From: REEB95 sp035632055
Lineage (GTDB): Bacteria; Pseudomonadota; Alphaproteobacteria; ATCC43930; CGMCC-115725
Assembly (NCBI GenBank): GCA_035632055.1
Contig: DASQHO010000019.1
Span: 1 to 30,520, forward strand
Reading direction: 5' to 3'
DNA: 30,520 bases
Part shown: positions 24,363 through 30,520 of the stretch, in pieces
How positions within the stretch are numbered: the stretch's first letter is position 1
Layout of the letters: each line of letters begins with the position of its first letter
Notes under the pieces: generated by a model
What the model saw: the letters and a program-made list of their open reading frames with translations, nothing else
What the model was told of the DNA's origin: nothing
The model's database searches: none
Translations under genes and position numbers: made by a program

Positions 24363-25028
24363 ATGTATAGGGGCATGAGCGAAGCCGACCGCCTACAGGA
24401 TCGAATGCGCCTGGTCGCGGCGCCCCCCGAGAACCTTTGCCTCGTCTTCGCCAATAGCCGGTCGTGGCGGCCGAGCGATCAGCCGGTCGAGAAACTTCAT
24501 TCCTTCGCCGACCTGATGGTCTGGTGCCAAACCACCAAGACGCTCGATCCGGCCAGCGCGGACCAGCTTCGGCTCTGGGCGGAGCACAACGCGCGCGTTG
24601 CGGCGCACCTCTTCGACGAGGCGATTGCGACGCGCGAGACGATCTACCGCCTCTTCAGCGCGACCGCCGAAATTGCCCCGCCGGCGGCGCCGGATATCGA
24701 GACCTTGAACCGCTTGCTCGCGCGGACGCCCGGCCGCGTTGCAGTGACGATCGCCGCCGCCGGCAATCGCTGGCGGTTGCCGCCCGTGGCGCCGGCGGTC
24801 GCTAGCTTGCTGGCGCCGGTGATCTGGTCGGCCGGCGATCTGCTGACCGGCGAACGATTGACGCGGGTGCGGCTGTGCGCCAACGAGAAATGCCGTTGGC
24901 TCTTTCTCGACGACAGCAAGGCGGGCACACGGCGCTGGTGCACGATGCGCGCCTGCGGCAATCGCGCCAAAGCGCACCGCCATTATTTGCGCAAGACCAA
25001 GCCGGCGCGCGCGCAAGCACCCCAATGA
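24363..25028 (+). CDS. ABATE/CGNR zinc-finger transcriptional regulator
   Basis: A 221-residue protein with an N-terminal helical ABATE-type sensor region (about 20-165) and a C-terminal CGNR zinc finger (about 168-210). The zinc ligands are C172, C177, C193 and C198 in a C-x4-C-x15-C-x4-C pattern that ends in CGNRAKAHRHY, the family hallmark, followed by a basic tail. CGNR proteins are predicted DNA-binding, often stress-related regulators. The ATG at 24363 has AGGTGG 5 nt upstream; an ATG at 24375 and a GTG at 24354 are alternatives. The gene is divergent from the DMT transporter, which is the likely target, with paired dyads between them. It ends 40 bp before the YyaL-type gene. Confidence 0.9.
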   Translation: MYRGMSEADRLQDRMRLVAAPPENLCLVFANSRSWRPSDQPVEKLHSFADLMVWCQTTKTLDPASADQLRLWAEHNARVAAHLFDEAIATRETIYRLFSATAEIAPPAAPDIETLNRLLARTPGRVAVTIAAAGNRWRLPPVAPAVASLLAPVIWSAGDLLTGERLTRVRLCANEKCRWLFLDDSKAGTRRWCTMRACGNRAKAHRHYLRKTKPARAQAPQ

Positions 25029-25068
25029 CGCCGGAAACCCAACCGGCCAGGACGAGGTTGATAGAAGT

Positions 25069-27081
25069 ATGACAACGAACGCGCTGGCGCACGAGACCAG
25101 CCCCTATCTGCTGCAGCATCGCGACAACCCGGTGCACTGGCAGCCGTGGGGGCAAGCGGCCCTCGCGCGTGCGCGCCGGGAGGACAAGCCGATCCTGCTC
25201 TCGGTCGGCTACGCCGCTTGTCACTGGTGCCACGTCATGGCGCACGAGAGCTTCGAGAATCCCGAGATCGCCGCGCTGATGAACGAGCGTTTTGTCAGCG
25301 TCAAAGTCGACCGCGAGGAGCGGCCCGATCTCGACGCCATCTATCAGCACGCGCTCATGCTGATGGGCGAACAGGGCGGCTGGCCGCTGACCATGTTCCT
25401 GACGCCGGCCGGCGAGCCGTTCTTCGGCGGCACGTATTATCCGCCGACGGCGCGTTGGGGCCGGCCCGGTTTTCCCGATGTGCTGCGCGCCGTGTCCGAC
25501 GCCTACGGACACGAACGCGACAAACTGCTGCAACACGCCGGCGTGCTCAAGGCCGAACTCGGCAAGCTCGCCACGCCGGCGACCGGTGCCGGCATTCCGG
25601 CCGAGTTGCCACTCAAGGCCGCCGAAGCGCTGACCCGCGCCGTCGATGGCGTCAACGGCGGCATCGGCATGGCGCCGAAATTCCCGCAGGCGCCGCTGCT
25701 CGATCTGCTGTGGCGCGGCTGGAAGCGCGGCAAGAATCCGGCGCTGCGCGATGCCGTGCTATTGACGCTCGATCACATCTGCCAGGGCGGCATCTACGAC
25801 CATGCCGGCGGCGGCTTCGCGCGCTACTCGACCGACGCCCGCTGGTTGGTGCCGCACTTCGAGAAAATGCTTTACGACAACGCCTTGCTCATCGGCTTGC
25901 TGACCGAGGCGTGGCGCGACACCCGCCGGCCGCTCTACGCCGCGCGCGTCGCCGAGACCGTCGCCTGGCTCGAGCGCGAGATGCGCCTGCCCGAAGGCGG
26001 CTTCGCCTCCAGCCTCGACGCCGACAGCGAGCATGAGGAAGGCAAGTTCTATGTCTGGTCGGAAGCCGAGATCGATGCGCTGCTCGGCAACCGCGCCGCG
26101 CGTTTCAAGGAGATCTACGACGTCACACCTTCCGGCAATTGGGAAGGCCACGCCATCCTCAACCGGCTGCATCACCTCGACTGGCGTGGCGACGAGGAGG
26201 TCGAGTTCGCGGACGACCTCAAGGTCCTGCTCGCGGCTCGCACCAAACGTGTGCGCCCGGGCCTCGATGACAAGGCGTTGGCCGATTGGAACGGGCTTTT
26301 GATCACGGCGCTCGCCGAAGCGGCCGTCGCATTCAGCCAGCCGGAGTGGCGTGGACTGGCAATCAGTGCCTTCGATTTTGTCGTCAAATCGCTCGGCAAC
26401 GGCGACCGCCTCAAACATTCGTTCCGCGCCGGCCGCGCCGCCCATGCCGGCATGCTCGACGATTACGCCCAAATGATCCGCGCGGCGCTGACGCTGCACG
26501 AGATCACCGGCGCCGCGGTCTATCTCGATCGGGCGCGACGCTGGCTCGCCGTCGCCGACGCGCATTTCTGGGACAAGGCGGGCGGCTATTGCTACACCGC
26601 CGACGATGGCGAAACGCTGATTGTCCGCACCAAGCCGGCCTACGACGGGCCGGTGCCGGCAGCCAATGGCATCATGGCGCAGAATCTGGCGCGGCTGTTC
26701 TATCTCACCGGTGAAGCACGCTATCGCGAGCGCGCCGAGGCGTTGCTGGCGTCATTTGCGGGCGAAGTCGCGCGCAATCCGATCGCGCACGCGGCGTTGC
26801 TGGCGGCGCGCGATACGCTCGACCACGGGTTGCAGATCGTCATCGCCGGCGCGCGTGGCACGGTCGAGACCGAGGAGCTGCTTGCCGGCGTGTTTGCCAC
26901 CAGCCTGCCCAACCGGGCGCTGACGGTCGTGCCGCCCGGCGGTAAACTGCCCGACGGCCATCCGGCGCAGGGCAAGGGTCCGATCGCCGGCCACGCCGCC
27001 GCCTATATCTGCGAGGGACCGACATGCTCCCTGCCCATCACGACGCAAGCGGCACTAAGCCAGGCACTGGCGACGCGCTGA
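25069..27081 (+). CDS. YyaL/SSP411 family thioredoxin-domain protein (DUF255)
   Basis: A 670-residue protein with an N-terminal thioredoxin-like domain and a long C-terminal (alpha/alpha) glycosidase-like toroid, the arrangement of YyaL and human SPATA20. The start TSPYLLQHRDNPVHWQPWG and the CHWCH motif (51-55, Cys-x-x-Cys) followed by FENPEIAALMNERFVSVKVDREERPD are the family signature. GGWPLTMFLTP and HFEKMLYDNA lie further on. The biochemical role of the family is poorly known; a redox or sugar-related role is only suggested by the folds. No signal peptide is seen, so it is probably cytoplasmic. Its last 58 bp overlap the start of the alkyltransferase gene in another frame, implying co-transcription. 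Confidence 0.94.
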   Translation: MTTNALAHETSPYLLQHRDNPVHWQPWGQAALARARREDKPILLSVGYAACHWCHVMAHESFENPEIAALMNERFVSVKVDREERPDLDAIYQHALMLMGEQGGWPLTMFLTPAGEPFFGGTYYPPTARWGRPGFPDVLRAVSDAYGHERDKLLQHAGVLKAELGKLATPATGAGIPAELPLKAAEALTRAVDGVNGGIGMAPKFPQAPLLDLLWRGWKRGKNPALRDAVLLTLDHICQGGIYDHAGGGFARYSTDARWLVPHFEKMLYDNALLIGLLTEAWRDTRRPLYAARVAETVAWLEREMRLPEGGFASSLDADSEHEEGKFYVWSEAEIDALLGNRAARFKEIYDVTPSGNWEGHAILNRLHHLDWRGDEEVEFADDLKVLLAARTKRVRPGLDDKALADWNGLLITALAEAAVAFSQPEWRGLAISAFDFVVKSLGNGDRLKHSFRAGRAAHAGMLDDYAQMIRAALTLHEITGAAVYLDRARRWLAVADAHFWDKAGGYCYTADDGETLIVRTKPAYDGPVPAANGIMAQNLARLFYLTGEARYRERAEALLASFAGEVARNPIAHAALLAARDTLDHGLQIVIAGARGTVETEELLAGVFATSLPNRALTVVPPGGKLPDGHPAQGKGPIAGHAAAYICEGPTCSLPITTQAALSQALATR

Positions 27082-27530
27082 AGCGCCTGCCGCTCGACAG
27101 CCCGTTCGGTTTCCTCACCATCGTCGAACGTGACGGCAAGATCGTCGCCCTCGAATGGGGCGGCCGCGCCAACGGCAAGCCTGACGCCGTGCTGATCGAG
27201 GCCAAGCGTCAGCTCGAACAGTATTTCGCCAGGAAGCGCACGCATTTCGACCTGCCGCTGGCGCCCGATGGCAGTGGTGACGAAAAACGCCTGTGGGAGC
27301 GGATGACCAAAATTCCGTATGGCCAGACCGCGACCTATGGCGAGCTGGCGCGCGAGCTCGGTCAGATGCCGCGCGCCCTCGGCCAGGCCTGCGGCCGCAA
27401 TCCGATCCCGATCATCATTCCCTGCCACCGCGTGGTCAGCGTCGACGGCGCGCTCACCGGCTATAGCGCGCCCGGCGGTGTCGAGACCAAACGCCGGCTG
27501 CTGCAATTCGAAGGCGCGTTGCTGCTATAA
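27024..27530 (+). CDS. Methylated-DNA--[protein]-cysteine S-methyltransferase
   Basis: A 168-residue O6-alkylguanine-DNA alkyltransferase (Ogt/MGMT type) that removes alkyl groups from guanine by irreversible transfer to its own cysteine. The active-site motif PCHRV has C134. IPYGQTATYGELAREL (97-112) contains the DNA-binding helix with the Tyr/Arg region, and YSAPGGVETKRRLLQFEGALL closes the domain. The ATG at 27024 lies inside the YyaL-type gene but has GAGGGA 5 nt upstream. No later Met occurs before the conserved DSPFGFLTIVERDG, so the 58-bp overlap seems real. Whether it is closer to Ogt or to the Ada C-terminal domain is not resolved; there is no Ada N-terminal domain. Confidence 0.93.
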   Translation: MLPAHHDASGTKPGTGDALKRLPLDSPFGFLTIVERDGKIVALEWGGRANGKPDAVLIEAKRQLEQYFARKRTHFDLPLAPDGSGDEKRLWERMTKIPYGQTATYGELARELGQMPRALGQACGRNPIPIIIPCHRVVSVDGALTGYSAPGGVETKRRLLQFEGALLL

Positions 27531-27554
27531 CGCCAGCAACGGCGGTTGGTGGCT

Positions 27555-28148
27555 ATGGATTTGCGCATCGCGTTCTTCGGTGACAGTTTCGTCAACGGCT
27601 TCGGCGATCCCGATGGACTCGGCTGGGTCGGCCGCGTCTGCGCCGCCGCCATCGCCCGCGGCCATAGCGTGACCGGCTACAACGCCGGCGTCCGCCGCAA
27701 CACCAGCGCGGACGTACGCAAACGCTGGCGCGACGAGGCGTTGCACCGGCTACCGGTCGAGCATTCTCGCGCGCTGGTCTTTTCGTTCGGCGTCAACGAC
27801 TGCCTCGTTGACGGCGGCCGGCGCATGCTCGAGCCGGCCACAACGGTTGCCAACACGCACCAGATTCTGGCGGATGCCAAGACGCTGGCACCGACGCTGA
27901 TGGTCGGTCCGCCGCCAATTGCCGACGCGGATGTCAACGCGCGGGTCGCGATGTTGATCCCGGAATTGCAGGCGGTCTGCCGCGTGCTTTCCGTGCCATT
28001 CCTCGAAGTCTTTGGCGCGCTGCAATCCTCGGCGGCGTGGATGCGCGAAGCCTCTGCCAATGACGGCGCCCATCCCGGCCGCGGCGGCTATCAGGCGCTG
28101 GCTGCGCTGATCGATCGCTGGCCGCCATGGCGCGCATGGCTGCCTTGA
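27555..28148 (+). CDS. SGNH/GDSL-type esterase or lipase
   Basis: A 197-residue SGNH hydrolase. Block I is FFGDSFVNGFGD with nucleophile S11, block II gives G45 (NAGV), block III is GVND with N81, and block V is NDGAHPG with D170 and H173, so the full catalytic set is present. The natural ester substrate is unknown. There is no signal peptide, which points to a cytoplasmic enzyme. The ATG at 27555 is used; in-frame TTG (27546) and GTG (27549) are alternatives that add two or three residues. It lies 24 bp after the alkyltransferase and is probably in its transcript. Confidence 0.9.
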   Translation: MDLRIAFFGDSFVNGFGDPDGLGWVGRVCAAAIARGHSVTGYNAGVRRNTSADVRKRWRDEALHRLPVEHSRALVFSFGVNDCLVDGGRRMLEPATTVANTHQILADAKTLAPTLMVGPPPIADADVNARVAMLIPELQAVCRVLSVPFLEVFGALQSSAAWMREASANDGAHPGRGGYQALAALIDRWPPWRAWLP

Positions 28149-28149
28149 A

Positions 28150-28182
28150 GGCGGCCGGCGGCGATGACAAGCCGCGGCCGCC
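28150..28182 (+). terminator. Strong hairpin after the SGNH gene
   Basis: GGCGGCC-G-GCGGC (28150-28162) pairs with GCCGC-GGCCGCC (28171-28182): 12 bp with one bulged G and an 8-nt loop, immediately after the SGNH stop. There is no T-run downstream, so it may be a weak terminator, an mRNA-stabilising structure, or simply a GC-rich dyad. Confidence 0.45.
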
Positions 28183-28222
28183 CCGCTAGGCTTCCCGCCA
28201 ACAAACGCCTGAGGGAGGCATC

Positions 28223-28921
28223 ATGGCTGAAGTCACGGTCCGCGCCGCGGATGGCGGCAGCTTTTCCGGTTATCTGGCAACACCCAAATCCGGCAAGGGT
28301 CCGGGCGTCGTCGTCATCCAGGAGATTTTCGGCGTTAACGCGGTGATGCGCCAGATCACCGACGATTTCGCCGGCCAAGGCTTTACCGCCTTCTGTCCCG
28401 ACCTGTTCTGGCGCTTCAAGCCGGGCATCCAGATTACCGACAAGACCGAAGCCGAGTGGAAGCAGGCGGTGGGCTATTTCCAGCGCTTCGATGTCGACAA
28501 GGGCGTCGACGATCTGAAGGCGTCGCTCGCCGTGCTGCGCAAGCATCCGGCGTGCAGCGGCAAGGCCGGCGCGGTCGGCTTCTGCCTCGGCGGCAAGCTC
28601 GCCTACCTCATGGCGACCCGTACCGACTCCGATTGCAGCGTCAGCTATTACGGCGTCGGCATCCAGGACGCGCTCGGCGAAGCCAAGAGCATCAAACATC
28701 CGCTGCTGCTGCACATCGCAGGCAAGGACGAATTCGTGCCGCCACCGGCGCAGGAGAAAATCCACGCCGGCCTCAAAAGCAATCCGCATGTGACGATGTA
28801 CGATTATCCCAATTGCGGCCACGCCTTCGCCCGGCCCGGCGGCGCGCATTGGGACCAGGCTGCGGCCGATCAGGCCGGCAAGCGCAGTCTCGAATTCTTC
28901 CATCGCCATCTCGGCGCCTGA
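28223..28921 (+). CDS. Dienelactone hydrolase family protein
   Basis: A 232-residue alpha/beta hydrolase of the dienelactone hydrolase family. The nucleophile is a cysteine in GFCLGGKLA (C121), with D169 (GKDEFVP) and H200 (NCGHAFARPG) completing the Cys-Asp-His triad, and E34 lies in the family's VIQEIFGVN block. The classical reaction opens dienelactone to maleylacetate in chloroaromatic breakdown, but many homologues act on other lactones or esters, so the substrate is left open. GAGGGAGG 5 nt before the ATG is a strong ribosome site. The quinone oxidoreductase gene follows 35 bp later, likely in the same transcript. Confidence 0.92.
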   Translation: MAEVTVRAADGGSFSGYLATPKSGKGPGVVVIQEIFGVNAVMRQITDDFAGQGFTAFCPDLFWRFKPGIQITDKTEAEWKQAVGYFQRFDVDKGVDDLKASLAVLRKHPACSGKAGAVGFCLGGKLAYLMATRTDSDCSVSYYGVGIQDALGEAKSIKHPLLLHIAGKDEFVPPPAQEKIHAGLKSNPHVTMYDYPNCGHAFARPGGAHWDQAAADQAGKRSLEFFHRHLGA

Positions 28922-28956
28922 CCGACGCCCATCAACCGAACCCGAGGAGACGACCG

Positions 28957-29931
28957 ATGCCGCATGCCATCCGCTTCCATCAGACCGGCGGACCCGAAGT
29001 GCTCAAATGGGAAGAGGTCCAGGTCGGCAAGCCCGGTCCGGGCGAGGCGCGCGTGCGCCACACCGCCGTCGGCTTGAACTTCGTCGACATCTACGTCCGC
29101 ATGGGCGTCTATCCGGCACCGCTGCCTAGCGGCCTCGGCCAGGAGGGCGCGGGCATCGTCGAGGAAGTCGGTCCCGGCGTCACCGACCTCAAGGCCGGCG
29201 ACCGCGTCGCCTATGGCAGCTCGCCGGTTGGCTCTTATGCCGAAGTCCGCGTCATGCCGGCCGACCGCCTGGTGGTGTTGCCGAAGGACATCGACGACAA
29301 ACGCGCGGCGGCGATGATGCTCAAGGGCCTCACCGCGCAGTACCTGCTGCGCCGCACCTATCGCGTGAAGCCGGGCGATACCATCTTGTTCCACGCAGCG
29401 GCCGGCGGCGTCGGCCTGATCGCCGGCCAGTGGGCGAAGCATCTCGGCTGCACTGTCATCGGCACGGTGTCGAGCGACGACAAGGCCAAGCTCGCCAAAG
29501 CGCACGGCTACGACCACGTCATCAATTACACCAAGGAAGATTTCCAGAAGCGCGTGATCGAGATCACCGGCGGCAAGAAAGTGCCGGTGGTTTACGACTC
29601 GGTCGGCAAGGATACCTTCATGAAATCGCTCGATTGCCTGGCGCCGCTGGGCCTGTTGGCGCTGTTCGGCCAGAGCTCTGGCAATGTCGAGCCGTTCAAC
29701 CTTGGCCTGCTGGCGCAGAAGGGTTCGCTCTACATCACGCGGCCGACGCTCAACACTTACGGCGCCAAGCGCGAGGACATGGTCGCCGGCGCCAAGGAAT
29801 TGTTCGACGTGGTGTCGAAAGGCATCGTCAAGATCGAGGTCAACCAGACCTATCCGCTGAAGGACGCCGCCAAGGCCCAGACCGATCTTGCCGCCCGCAA
29901 GACCACCGGCTCGACGGTGTTTACGGTTTAG
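28957..29931 (+). CDS. NAD(P)H:quinone oxidoreductase (zinc-independent MDR)
   Basis: A 324-residue medium-chain dehydrogenase/reductase of the QorA type, which reduces quinones using NADPH. GLNFVDIYVRMGVYP (39-53) is the family's catalytic-domain block, GQEGAGIVEEVGPGV (61-75) follows, and AAAGGVGLIAGQWAK (147-161) is the nucleotide-binding glycine motif. The structural-zinc cysteines of alcohol dehydrogenases are absent, as expected for this group. The ATG at 28957 has GAGGAG 8 nt upstream. Its 3' end overlaps the convergent membrane-protein gene by 11 bp. Confidence 0.93.
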   Translation: MPHAIRFHQTGGPEVLKWEEVQVGKPGPGEARVRHTAVGLNFVDIYVRMGVYPAPLPSGLGQEGAGIVEEVGPGVTDLKAGDRVAYGSSPVGSYAEVRVMPADRLVVLPKDIDDKRAAAMMLKGLTAQYLLRRTYRVKPGDTILFHAAAGGVGLIAGQWAKHLGCTVIGTVSSDDKAKLAKAHGYDHVINYTKEDFQKRVIEITGGKKVPVVYDSVGKDTFMKSLDCLAPLGLLALFGQSSGNVEPFNLGLLAQKGSLYITRPTLNTYGAKREDMVAGAKELFDVVSKGIVKIEVNQTYPLKDAAKAQTDLAARKTTGSTVFTV

Positions 29932-30520
29932 CCACCGGACATTCGGCGCCGGCAATCAGGATATCCTCGTCGCCGGCGCGGCAGCGCGCCGCGTGGTCGA
30001 AACGCTGGCCGAATAGCTTCGCCAACCCATCGACGGCATTGGGCTCGGCGCTGCGCAGCGCGATGCAGGGATATCGCCGGGCAAGCGCGTCGGGCGTGAC
30101 GAGCCCGTCCCAATCGGCGATCGGTCCGCGCCACGGTTCGGCGAAATAGTCGTTCGGCGGCATCAATGCCTTGAGCTCTGTCGCATGGCGCGCGCCCGAA
30201 TAGCTGTCGTTGTAGAACCAGGCCGCCGACGGTGCCGATGCCATGAAATCGTAGACATGCGCGCAGCGCGGCAGGTCGCGCGCCAGATCGATGGCGCGCG
30301 CACCCTCGGCGCGCCGGCGAATTTCGCTGTCCTGCCGGGCAAACGCGACACTTTGGGCAACGACGATCGCCGCCAGCACCAGCGCACCAACGCGGCCGGC
30401 GAGGCGCGGCGACAGCCGGCCGCTGTCGATCACCACGAACCACGCCAGGCCCAGTACAGGTCCGGCGAGTTCGAGCGCCGGCAGGATGTAGTGGCCGCTG
30501 GCGTGCTTGGCGACCAACGC
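29921..30520 (-). CDS. C-terminal part of a membrane protein, possibly GT39-like (runs off window)
   Basis: The reading frame is open to the window edge, so only the last 199 residues are seen. It begins with AKHASGHYILPALELAGPVLGLAWFVV, resembling the late membrane segment and (K)H..HYxLPA loop of ArnT/PMT-like polyprenol-linked glycosyltransferases. A second hydrophobic helix follows, then a soluble, likely periplasmic tail with three cysteines. The glycosyltransferase link rests on that one loop and is tentative. The product is an inner-membrane protein; the N-terminus and catalytic region are missing from this window. Confidence 0.6.
   Translation of the reverse strand, partial: ALVAKHASGHYILPALELAGPVLGLAWFVVIDSGRLSPRLAGRVGALVLAAIVVAQSVAFARQDSEIRRRAEGARAIDLARDLPRCAHVYDFMASAPSAAWFYNDSYSGARHATELKALMPPNDYFAEPWRGPIADWDGLVTPDALARRYPCIALRSAEPNAVDGLAKLFGQRFDHAARCRAGDEDILIAGAECPVAKP

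Overview
The window is high-GC, tightly packed DNA from an alphaproteobacterium. The main evidence is gene order: on the minus strand mnmE, mnmG, rsmG, parA, parB, and on the plus strand a DUF3576 lipoprotein, leuS, lptE, holA, next to a PLP homeostasis (YggS) gene. This is the layout usually found near the chromosome origin in Rhizobiales/Rhodospirillales-type genomes. Three parS-like sites and a perfect DnaA box lie inside or beside these genes. The order or genus cannot be fixed from the sequence alone.

Layout. 1-3960: tRNA-Gly(GCC), an ABC-F ATPase, a LOG-family protein and an M23 peptidase, all on the plus strand. 3979-9204: one 1741-residue minus-strand gene for a secreted PEP-CTERM protein made of Asn/Gly/Thr-rich beta-helix repeats, an autotransporter-passenger-like part, a Gly-rich PGRS-like part and a C-terminal sorting signal. 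Upstream of it lie a roughly 220-nt leader with a 17-bp long-range stem, a promoter candidate and an operator-like inverted repeat. 9579-10759: an L,D-transpeptidase converging on the YggS-family gene. 10919-15898: DUF3576 lipoprotein, leuS, lptE, holA and a 52-residue small protein. 15915-22259: minus-strand cluster of mnmE, a 0.3-kb AT-rich gap, mnmG, rsmG, parA, parB and a cupin, with start/stop overlaps or near-overlaps from mnmG through the cupin.

22372-30520 is more accessory: an extradiol-dioxygenase-like VOC protein; a DMT transporter divergent from a CGNR zinc-finger regulator, with two matched operator-like dyads between them; a YyaL-type thioredoxin-fold protein overlapping an O6-alkylguanine-DNA alkyltransferase; an SGNH hydrolase; a dienelactone hydrolase; a quinone oxidoreductase; and the C-terminal end of a membrane protein that runs off the window.

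How it fits together: the centre is chromosome segregation (ParABS), tRNA modification and charging (MnmEG, LeuRS, tRNA-Gly), replication (HolA) and envelope assembly (LptE). The giant surface protein, flanked by two peptidoglycan-active enzymes and preceded by a structured leader, is the least ordinary part and the best candidate for something undescribed. The two-dyad CGNR/transporter locus is second.
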